A stretch of 22,482 nt of DNA from Ochromonadaceae sp. CCMP2298 (taxonomy: Eukaryota; Sar; Synurophyceae; Ochromonadales; Ochromonadaceae). The stretch spans positions 1 to 22,482 of the forward strand of contig MU633823.1 in the NCBI GenBank assembly GCA_026770595.1. Direction: 5' to 3'. A program made the translations under genes and the position numbers. Shown in pieces: positions 1 through 8,516 of the stretch (positions are counted from its first letter, which is position 1; each line of letters begins with the position of its first letter). The notes beneath the pieces are model-generated. The model was not told the origin of the DNA. It did no database searches and saw only the letters and a list, made by a program, of their open reading frames with translations.

Positions 1-57
1 GAGCTCTTGACGTATGTAGCGTGTGTTGAAGTTTTTGTCGTTCAGGGACCGTCCCAT

Positions 58-175
58 AAACACTCCACCCACACCCACACACCCTACACCCGCACCCACT
101 CCCACTCCCACTCCCACCCTACACCCACTCCCCCCACTCCCACACCACCCACACCTGCTGCCAAACCCACTCCCG
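58..175. repeat. CACCCA/CCCACT imperfect hexamer array
   Basis: Imperfect tandem repeat of short C-rich units. It is open in several frames, which gives artificial Pro/Thr/His-rich reading frames. It resembles the pyrimidine-rich introns found elsewhere in this window. Confidence 0.7.
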
Positions 176-352
176 CCCCTGACCCCGCCCCTGCTCCCGC
201 ACACCGCAAGGCGCATCAGCGGTGCGGGTCTGAACCGTGCGAGCGTAAAAAGAACCAGGCGCAGGTGTCGCCAGTGCGCGTTCTCTCGCTGCGGCATAGC
301 GTGAGGGGGTGCACCCTCCCCCCCCTGCACGACCCCTGCCTCTGCCCGCGCC

Positions 353-397
353 TCTGCCCTTGCCCCTGCCCCTGCCCCTGCCCCTGCCTCTGCCCAT
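353..397. repeat. CTGCCC hexamer array
   Basis: Roughly seven copies of a CTGCCC/TTGCCC hexamer. They lie just before a CCCAG that could be a 3' splice site, so they may serve as its polypyrimidine tract. Confidence 0.7.
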
Positions 398-634
398 ATC
401 CCAGCTCCACACGCTGACCCTGCACCATTCAACACACCAGCACCTATACCCCCTGTCCCCTGCACCCCCTGTACCCCATGTACCGCCTTGTGCTCTCTAA
501 GCCACGAGTCAGCCACCCCATCTATCGGCGCAGAGACCGCCTCTGAGTGGAAGTACAGCCGCCCATTCAGCTCCACGCCAGCCATACCAGCTAACAACAT
601 ATTGTATACTGCTAAGTATCACTATAATGTATAA

Positions 635-866
635 TGCAAAAGAACAGTATTCCTAGAAGACATCCAATTATTCTGTATTTGCGCTGGAAAAATATCCTTC
701 ATTCCTTTATACCTTTATTCCTTATTATTTTTTACGCGAGTTTTCTAATTCTTCTCAATTCTACTCCCTGCCTGGGTGTTATACGAGTCTTTTGTCATAT
801 AACCCCCTTGTCGATAAAAAAAAATGTCCCTCTGTCATCCTATAACAGTATACCCCCCTGTCCCAA
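635..866. other. AT-rich intergenic/3' flank
   Basis: AT-rich sequence with T-rich runs between the low-complexity left edge and the 3' end of the minus-strand metalloprotease gene. The open frames crossing it lack coding character. It is best read as 3' untranslated or intergenic sequence. Confidence 0.5.
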
Positions 867-3800
867 TTACACAGTCAGGTTGTCGATGCGCAGGCAGGAG
901 CGCACGTCGCCCCCCTGTGCGATCTGGACCTCCAAGTAGTGGTTGCCGCCCTGGGGGAAGAATCGTTTCTTCCCGTCACTGCCCACCATCTCCTCGTTCA
1001 TGCGCAGCTGCCACGCGAACTCAAAGTCCGTCTCCTGCAGCACGCCGTCTTTCATACCCCTCGAATCCTTCATCAAGACCACCTCGGTCTCCTCCATTAG
1101 CGGCTGGGTCCAGCGGAATACGTCACGGGGGTTTCCAAATTTGCCGAACACGAGGGTCAGATAGGTGGCGTCCACCTTCACGGGGCGGCCGTTCACGTGC
1201 ATGCGCGCGTACCCGTTCATGGTGGTGATCTTGGGGCAGGTGCCGGTGCAGTCAGCGTCCTTAGCACGGTCCATCTTCACCACCCCCGACTTGGCCACGA
1301 CGAAGGCCTTCTCCGCATTCTGCAGCACGCGGCACTCACTGGCGCCGATGAGGTTGTACTTGTCCCCCTTGAACGTGTCGAGATCATAAAGGGCGGCCGC
1401 TTCGAACTTGTCATGGTCGAAGGGGGGGCGAACAATGACAGTCCCCAGCTCCTCTAGTGTGGCAGTCATCTTGCAGGCTCCGTCAGAATAGCAGCCCAGG
1501 CGGAGCTCGAGCATGCCGCAGTCTGCGGCCGTGTAGGTGTAGGTGATTTCGGAGCATACAACCTCGCCACTGGCGTCGTCGTTCTCTGCCACCTCGTTGC
1601 CGTCCAGGAAGAGGCGGATGTAGGTGTCTTTGAAGGAGGAGGAGCAGGTGGAGAAGAGCAGCTTGTCCCCCTTGCACGCGCGCTGCCATACCGACTCCGT
1701 GTTCTGCTCCGCGTCGTCCGTGTTGCTCAGAACGCCCGATTTGTAGGGGAAGTAGTGTTTCGAGGTAGGTGCAGCGGTGACTGTGGTGGTGGGAGCGGCG
1801 GTGCTGGGAGCTCTGGTAGGTGCATGGGTTTGTCCAGGGACTAGGGTGGGGCTGGCGGTGGGGACGGCGGAGGCCCCGCAGAGGTTATTGGTGCATTGGG
1901 TTGAGCGCTGGATCACGATGTCGTCGATGGAGATGGAGGCTTCGCGGAAGCAGCCCTCCACGCTGGAGGTGGGGTCCGCCAAGATGCGGACACCGGTCAC
2001 CTGCGTGGGGTTGCTGAAGGTGTGCGTCAGAGGCAGGTAGTCGTCGTTCTGTGCGCTCTGGAAGGCAGAGGCGGTGGCCACGGTGGTCCAGCCCCCCCCG
2101 CTGACCTGCTCCTGCACCACCAGGCTGCCAAGGCACAAAATCTCATCCGTCCACATGTGGTACCACAGGCTGATGCTGGTCACGGTGTCGGTGCAGTTAT
2201 TGTTCAGGTTGAAGTAGCTGTCCAACTGCGCGGTCTCCTCTACATCCGCAGGAGAGTACACCCTGGCGAAGTCGCCGGTGCCTCCGCGGCCAACGGAGGG
2301 TCCCGAGCGTGGGGCGCTGAGGCAGGGCAGCTCGGAGCAGTAGCGGCCCACGTCCCAGCGTAAGAAGCCTGTGGACTGCCAGTAGAGGGGGATGCCGGAC
2401 TCGAAGTCGGCAGTGAGCGCATCAGACGCGCCTGCGTAGCTGAAGCCCCCCGCCAGTGTGGACAGCCCCGCAGAGGATGTCACCACGATGTCCCCAGTGC
2501 CAGTGCCCCAGTTACGCCCCGCCCACACCACCACGCTGTCCTCCGTCTGCGACAGGATTCTTGTGGCCTCCACGCCCGCCAGCGTGACCGAGGTGATGTC
2601 CGCGCCTGAGCCGATGCGCCAGCCAGAGATGACCACCTCTGCGCAGGAGTCCTCGACGGCGAAGGCGGGCATCGCGGATGAGATAATGCCACCAGTCTCC
2701 ACGGCAGGCATCCAGTTCGTCACAGTGGCAGCGCGCTCGTTGTGCAGACGGGCGTTGTCGGACGTGGCGATGCCGGTGGGGCGGCCGAGGCCTCCATTGG
2801 TGACCAGCGGGGAGGAGAAGAAGAACACTTCTGGGCAGTCGGTCTGGCCATTGGTGGTTTCGCATTCTGAAAGTGAAGCAGTTGATAGGGGTGGGGACAG
2901 GGGTACAGGGGGATAGGAGGATAGGGGGTCAGGTCAGGACTTGAGATGGCGTACAGCACACAGCGAGCAGCAGAGAGCAGGCGTAAACAGCAGTAAGTAG
3001 CAGTGCAATGATCACAGTACACAGGCAGTATCCAGCAGTACGTACCGGCGTAGGCCATCACGGAGCGGGAGCAGGTGGTGGCGGAGGTGTCCCAGCAGTA
3101 GCCGAAGTTGTACTTGTTCATGTTGGTGATGCCGGTGGTTACGCGGTCGTGGTGGGCGCCGATGTTGTGCCCCACCTCGTGAGAGAGGGCATCGGGGCAG
3201 TACACGCTGATGAGGCCGTAGGCCAGGGAGGTGTCGGCCGTGAGCCAGGCCAGACCGCAGTACTGAGGGTTGCGAGTAGGGTGAGAGGTAAAGGTTAGGG
3301 GGGTTAGGGTTGATGTGTGTTGGGTAGTGGGGCAGGGGTGGGGATAGGGTAGGGGGTCTGGAGATGTACTAACCTGCGCATCTGCGGTAACGAGGACCAC
3401 CGCATCTGCGCCCACGGCCTTCCTGATCCTGTCAGCATCTTCGTCCATGAACCCGTCATTGGTGTTGGTGAGGCGGTCAAGGTCTCCTTCAAAGCTGCTC
3501 TCTTGTAAGGTATTAGAGGAGACCTTTGCAGCCCTCACAAGACGCATACGCAGAGCAATGCCCGAGTTGGCGTACGCATCGTTGCTCATCTGCACACCTA
3601 GGTCGGCGAAGGCCTGCACGGAGTCCACATCGTTGTTGAAGTAGTCGTAGGCCTCGTTGGTGAACAGCACCATCACGTCCAGGATGGCGTTGTCCGTAGC
3701 AGTGTCCAGGGTAGCCACGCCCTGCGCCTTCTTCGCTAGCTTAGCGTCCCCGCGCAGATGACCCGGGATGGTTCTCTTCGCACTGTGAAGCATCTCCTGC

Positions 3801-4348
3801 GCGTGCACCTCCTCCGGCTCCTCGTCGTACACGTTCGTGGGCACGGCGCGCAGGGAGTAGGAGCCCTCTACGCGGTTCAGGGGTCTGTACTCGTACTGCA
3901 AGCCGCGGGAGGGGTAGTACACGTTGCCCATGATGGCGCCCGCAGAGTAACTCAGGTAGAACGACCCGCCGCCCTCAATAGTGCCGGACCACACGAAGCG
4001 GTTGGTGCCGTGAGCCGTCACCGCGCCGATCTCGCCCTTCACCTCCTCTCCGTCCAGCAGCCCGAAGGAGATCTGCTCTCCGACGGTGCCGGCGTGCAGC
4101 GACGAGGGAAGGTAAGTGACCTCCTCCTTCGCAGACGCAGCAGCCACGCCCTCGTGCCCCTCCGCTGCAACCTTGATCTTCATCTTGTTCTGCATCTTCT
4201 TGTGCACGCGGGTCTTCAGCAGCGCAAAGGAGGGGCCGCTCTTCGCCTGCGCTGGCATCGAGTTGGTCAGCCGCACCGCGCCCTGCGCGCACAGCAGCGA
4301 CCAGAGGGTCACGACTACCAGCAACGAGCTAGCAGCGAGGGATCTCAT
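867..4348 (-). CDS. Secreted reprolysin-like zinc metalloprotease with IPT-, MAM- and PPC-like tail
   Basis: Three exons, complement(867..2866, 3046..3262, 3374..4348), give 1063 residues. Introns are 179 nt (GTACGT...TTTCAG, phase 1) and 111 nt (GTTAGT...CTCAG, phase 0). Residues 1-24 form a signal peptide, and a propeptide-like region follows. The protease domain (about 215-450) carries the zinc site H353-E-x2-H357-x2-G-x2-H363-D and the Met-turn SVMAYA (M394). The flanking order (FMDEDADRIR, YCGLAWL, HEVGHNIGAHHD, then PTGIATSDNARLHN) matches bacterial reprolysin-like and M72 peptidyl-Asp zincins. The tail holds an IPT/TIG-like fold (about 472-541), a MAM-like Cys-containing region (548-718), a Pro/Thr-rich linker (730-766), a PPC-like domain (about 785-870, DTYIRLFLDG and NDD motifs), and a C-terminal region I do not recognise. 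Probably secreted or cell-surface. The protease call is strong; the tail domains are by eye. Confidence 0.88.
3284..3312. repeat. Telomere-like GGTTAGGG motifs in a metalloprotease intron
   Basis: The first intron of the metalloprotease gene (3263-3373) contains GGTTAGGG and GGGTTAGGGTT within a G-rich plus strand. On the transcribed strand this is CCCTAA-rich pyrimidine sequence upstream of the acceptor. Confidence 0.6.
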
Positions 4349-4644
4349 CGAATGGAGGGTTCTTGTCGTCTATGGATATAAATCTTGGGCTGCTCTGCTC
4401 TCGCTCTATCTACGAACGCAAGCCGGACTCTCTCCACTTGACCGCAAACAGTGACTATGAGTACAGTGATTCCAGGGATTGTGGCGGTTCAAGATTCTGT
4501 TCTCCTCCACAACAGCAGCCATGCGCTGAAAACGTTCTGAACGGCCGCGTGCCGTTGACGACGCGGCTGTTTGGCTTATTACGGCTAAAGACCATATCAT
4601 AACTGACGTATTTTACAAAAAAATCAGCTCTTCGACCTGGGTTT

Positions 4645-4737
4645 GTAAAAAAAGGCGGGAAAATAAGGTTTTTTTGGATGAAAATTTGACTCAATTTTTC
4701 ATCCAAAAAAATCTTATTTTCCCGCCTTTTCTTACCC
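4645..4737. repeat. Near-perfect foldback palindrome, 45-bp arms
   Basis: The arms 4645-4689 and 4691-4735 are reverse complements around a single central base at 4690. I count only three mismatched pairs (4649/4731, the G/T pair inside the AATAAGG segment, and 4685/4695). The core arm contains AAAAGGCGGGAAAATAAG. The DNA could extrude a cruciform, and any transcript would form a very stable hairpin. It may be a MITE-like foldback element or the footprint of an inverted duplication. I saw no clear target-site duplication. Confidence 0.85.
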
Positions 4738-4766
4738 CGAAAGACTTCAACAGCGTACTGTGGGAG

Positions 4767-4781
4767 TACGTAAGTTACGTA
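4767..4781. promoter_or_regulatory. TACGTAA palindrome, candidate bZIP-type site
   Basis: A perfect 7-bp inverted repeat TACGTAA-g-TTACGTA lies about 190 bp upstream of the fibrillin-hydrolase start. ACGT-core palindromes are typical bZIP binding sites. A related TGACGTA lies on the other side of the foldback at about 4602. Regulatory function is inferred from sequence only. Confidence 0.3.
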
Positions 4782-4971
4782 TTGTCCATACTGAGAGGTC
4801 CCCTCTTGCTGTCCCCGGTGAGGTGGCGGCGGCCCTCACAGCTTTTGGGCGCAAGATTTCGCATTGCGCAGCAGATCCTGGAGATGCCACTCTATCGCAC
4901 CACTCTATCGTTCCCGCTTGAGGCGAGACAGTGCTCTGGAAGATTAGACCAGACAGGTCCGCGCACCCACC

Positions 4972-7464
4972 ATGTCAATGAGACTGCTGTGTCTTCTCAG
5001 CCTGCTGGCGGCCACAGTAGCCTTCAAGATCGCAGGCACGCGGCTCGCGAGGGCGACCTTTCCCCCTGGCCCGTTGTTTGCCCAGGGGGGTGGTTGGAGT
5101 AGTGGGGGGAATGGGAAGGGCAATGGGAAGACTGCTCAGGCGGAGGAGGAGCTTGCGCGTCTGCTGGCCATCAGCTCCGCTGAGGGGCGGGGTGCGCAGT
5201 CCTCGCTTGAGACACTAGACGCCATCGCGGCGACCATTCTCATCCTGGAGGGGGCCAACCCCACGAAGGAGCCGGTTAACTCTGAGCTGATCGACGGCTG
5301 CTGGAAGCTCCTCTACACGTCGTCACCCGGGACCAACAGGTACACCATACCGTATACACCATACCGTATACACCATACCCTATGTAGACGTCTCTCTTTA
5401 TTAACCTCTTTTGACATCCGCACACACACACGCAGCCCCATCCAGAAAACATTCACCGCCTTCAACGGCGTCTCTATCTACCAAGTGGTCAATCTGATCG
5501 ACCAAACCGGCTCCTTCCTATCTGGAAAACGCGACGTCTCCAACACCGTCTGCTTCGGAGACCGAGCCCGCCTACGAGTAACGGCTCTCGCCTCCACCCC
5601 CACCCAGCCCCTCATTACCCCCCGCAAGGGTGACGGCAAGATACTCGGAATGAACATATTCGGTATAAGTTCATCGGCGCTGCCGCGCACCCCCCTAGAA
5701 CGTATAGATTTCGCTTTCCAAGAAGCAATGTTCGAATTCAAGGGATTCGGGGAATCGGGCCTGAAGCCTCCCAGCATTCCCTACCCAGTGCCGTTCAAGC
5801 TGTTGGGGGATGAGGCAAAAGGTACTTGGGGTGTGGTTGCTTTCTGCTTTTTTGTTTTCTCACCCCCCCTCGTTCCCCCCATCCTCCTCCTCCTCCTCCT
5901 CCTCCTCCTCCTCCTGCTCCTCCTCCTCCTCCCCCTCCTTCTCCCTCCCCACCCCCTATACCCAGGCTGGCTCGACTCCACCTACCTGTCTCCACGCTTC
6001 CGCATCTCCAAGGGGAACAAGGGAACCACCTTCGTGCTCGAAAGGGCAGACATGGCAGACCCTACAGCCATATTCGCCACAGAGAAACTAGACAAATCAG
6101 TAAAAGCAGGGGCAGGAACAGCAGGGGCAATTCAAGTACAAGTGGGGACAGGAGCAGGGGCAACCGCCCCCCGTCCCCCGCCCCCCCGGATTTCTTTTGG
6201 CGACCCCTTCAGCTCCTTTAAAACCCTCTTTGCGCCCAAAACCCAGTCCCAGAAGGGGAATAAGGCGAGCAGCAGGAGAGTGGCTATCATATTCCCCGCG
6301 CAGCTGGGTACGGGGGCGGACTATACGGATCTGGTGGAGGCGATAGCGCAGGAGACGAGACAGGGGGGTACGGGTTTGGGGCAGGGGGGGCAGGGTATGG
6401 GGCAGGGTACGGGTATGGGGGGGGTTAAGGCTTACGTGGCACCGCTGAGCCGCATTAATTGGCCCCTGGGACTGCTGCCCTCCTTCTTCTCGCCCGATTA
6501 CGCCATGGCCACTCTGCAGTAAGTCACCTGCATCATTTACCTGTATATTTTCCTTTATCTCTACCTGTATATCTGTAAGTGTGTCTCTGTACCTGTCTCT
6601 CGTCTCTCTAAACTCGCTCTTCCCACCGCTCTAACCCTCCCCTCCCCCACTGACCCCACCCCTTCTGCCCCCAGGCCCTCCAAGGTACTGCAGTTCTACT
6701 TCAGGCGCGTGGATGAGGCGGTTGACAGGGCACTAAGGGAGGCTCAGGAGGAGGGGGAGGGGGGTGATATAGAGATCACATTGGTGGGCCACAGCATCGG
6801 GGGCTGGATCGCCCGCGCCTGGCTCAGCGAGCACTGTGCCCCCACAATCCGCTCCCGCGTCACAGGTCTCGTCACTCTCGGCTCACCCCACAACCCCCCC
6901 CCCGCCACCGCCACCTTCGCCAGCCTCGACCAAACCCGCGGCCTGCTCTCCTACATTAACGAAAATTTCCCAGGCGCCTACGAAAGTAACGTGCGTTACG
7001 TGAGCGTCATTGGTTCCCAGGTTGCGGGCAGCTTGTCCCTAAAAGACCCCCAGGCGCTGCTGGCCTACGGCAGTTACATTTTCCTGGGGGGTGACGGGGA
7101 GGCACAGGGCGACGGTGAGTATACATAGATTCATATATCCATACATATGTATTCTCAAAACTCCGTTCTCCTCACTCCTGCCATCTGACATCGTACTCTT
7201 GCCTCTTGCCTCCTGCCTCTTGACTCCTGCCTCCTGACTCCTGACTCCTGACTCCTGACGCCTGCCTCAACTGCAGGCATCATCCCCGTGCAGACTGCGT
7301 CGCTGCCAGGTTCCCAGGCCGTGGTACTGGAGGGCGTGCGGCACACCAACTACCTCCCCACGCCCCTGGACAGCGTAAAGCTCCCCTGGACCTGGTACGG
7401 CTCACAGGAGGTGGTAGCGCAGTGGCTGCCGCTTGTCCTCGCACCTCTGAATTCTAAACTCTGA
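4972..7464 (+). CDS. Plastid fibrillin/PAP domain fused to alpha/beta hydrolase (lipase-like)
   Basis: Five exons, join(4972..5339, 5436..5821, 5966..6518, 6675..7114, 7277..7464), give 644 residues; the start is CACC-ATG. Residues 1-18 form a signal peptide ending ATVAF-K, resembling the Phe-containing cleavage motif of complex-plastid transit signals. Residues about 70-275 are a PAP/fibrillin domain (WKLLYTSSPGT at 111-121, SPIQKTF, PYPVPFKLLGDEAKGWLDSTYLS, NKGTTF), a lipid-binding family of plastoglobules and thylakoids. A Pro/Gly-rich linker follows (292-352). Residues about 356-644 are an alpha/beta hydrolase like plant and cyanobacterial PGAP1-like proteins: SRINWPLGLLP, VLQFYFRRVDEAV, nucleophile motif GHSIGG (S476), LGSPHNPPP, DQTRGLL, likely catalytic His605. 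A Gly/Met-rich insert lies at 384-404. It probably acts on plastid lipids; the substrate is unknown. The two parts are joined within one exon (5966-6518). Confidence 0.87.
5340..5379. repeat. 14-nt tandem repeat beginning at a splice donor
   Basis: The first fibrillin-hydrolase intron starts with one shortened and two full copies (5352-5365, 5366-5379) of GTATACACCATACC. Each copy restarts with a GTA donor-like triplet. Confidence 0.8.
5879..5938. repeat. CTC trinucleotide repeat in an intron
   Basis: A (CTC)n/(CCT)n run fills the second intron of the fibrillin-hydrolase gene (5822-5965) and forms its polypyrimidine tract. The intron is 144 nt without an in-frame stop, so a naive reading frame runs through it and shows a false poly-Leu segment. 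Confidence 0.9.
7201..7270. repeat. Heptamer minisatellite GACTCCT/GCCTCCT
   Basis: Ten consecutive 7-nt units of the form G(A/C)CTC(C/T)T, the last two degenerate, occupy the 3' half of the fourth fibrillin-hydrolase intron. They end just before the CTGCAG acceptor at 7276. Confidence 0.85.
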
Positions 7465-7817
7465 TCTCTGATCTCTGTATTCCTAGGCCCTCTGATCTAT
7501 GACCTGTCAAATCGGAGCTGTCATTTTTGTAAATTCAAAAAGCTTATAGTGTAACCAAAAGTAACCTCCAGCAGCAGCGATGATTTAATTATAATCGCAA
7601 TAATATAGCAGCGCTATAAATTCTGCACGAAATCGAGCAGTACGCAGACATGCGGGGTATGCGGTATAGGGTATACGGTATAGGTTATAGGGTATAGGGT
7701 GTGAGGAGATAGGGGGTAGGGAGTAGGGAGTAGGGAGTAGGGGATGTGGGATTTACCGGAGTTCTAGGTGGCATTTAGGTGGGATTTAAGGATTTACAGT
7801 ATATCTGAGGAGGGTTT
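7465..7817. other. Convergent intergenic region with GGTATA/TAGGGAG repeats
   Basis: This 353-bp stretch lies between the 3' ends of two convergent genes. The first half is AT-rich. At about 7650-7750 there are degenerate GGTATA and TAGGGAG repeats. I see no gene or RNA in it; it should hold both 3' untranslated regions. Confidence 0.5.
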
Positions 7818-8449
7818 TTAGGGTGCGTCCAGGAAATCTCCCACGATCTTATTGACGCTGTCGGCAGTCTCTGGGTCTAGGTGTAGGTGGTGCGAGCCGT
7901 GCATGTGTGCGTGGGTGAGGAGGCCCTTGGACGTGAGACAGGTGATTCGGTCTTGATAGGCGGTTACGCTGTCTCCCTCGGCGAGGGGCCAGCCGAGCTC
8001 TGGGTTGGAAGGTAGGGGTGTGGTTGGGTTGGGGAGGTAGGTAGGGAGGTAGGGGAGGGAGATAGGGGAGGTAGGGAGGGAGGTAGGGAGGGAAGGAGGG
8101 AGGCAGGTAAGCCTTCATGATAAGAAACACACTACTGAGTACCGACGCACCTGCGCTGACTAGCAGTGACTTGGAAGTGACACCTTCTACAAAGGACATT
8201 ATCTGGGGAATACGGGAATGCGAGGGTGGGGGGTGGAGAGTACAGAAGTGGGGAGAGTACGGGTTAGTGGGATGGGTGAGGGAAACAGGCAAGACCTCTG
8301 TGCTGCACAACAATGCTGCACTACAATGCTGCACTGCTCCACTGCACTTACGTGCTCGTCTGTGAGGTACATGTGCGAGGGCAGCAGCAGCTTAGGGTCG
8401 TAGGCGAACTGCACTGCGCCAGACGTGCCCACGGGGTTGGTGTTCCTGT

Positions 8450-8516
<67 letters not shown>

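Larger units (their letters stand above)
1..634 (+). other. Low-complexity left edge, possible 3' exons of an incoming gene
   Basis: This stretch is mostly C-rich repeat sequence (CACCCA/CCCACT at about 58-175, CTGCCC hexamers at about 353-397). One non-repetitive island lies at about 211-300, between a possible AG acceptor (CGCAAG) and a possible GTGAGG donor. In one frame it encodes a basic segment ending in C-x2-C-x4-C. A polypyrimidine run and a CCCAG acceptor at 403-404 could start a last exon. Depending on phase this ends after a few codons (TGA near 414), at a TAA near 500, or at TAA 632-634 with Pro/Ser/Thr-rich sequence. The island and the longest tail are not in compatible phase. 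I cannot choose a model or name a product. Confidence 0.2.
4349..4971. promoter_or_regulatory. Divergent intergenic promoter region
   Basis: 623 bp separate the start codons of the minus-strand metalloprotease and the plus-strand fibrillin-hydrolase gene. The region must hold both 5' flanks. It contains a TTTATATCC element (minus strand, about 30 nt from the metalloprotease ATG), a TGACGTA motif at about 4602, a large foldback palindrome (4645-4737) and a TACGTAA palindrome (4767-4781). No gene is supported inside it. Confidence 0.5.

Noticed and set aside
1885-2865. Several 60-120 codon frames opposite or within the metalloprotease gene
   Set aside because: They are shadow frames in GC-rich coding DNA; the minus-strand frame has the catalytic and tail domains.
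5781-6221. Frames with poly-Ser, poly-Pro, poly-Arg and poly-Gly
   Set aside because: All are readings of the intronic CTC repeat on either strand; they have no independent coding support.
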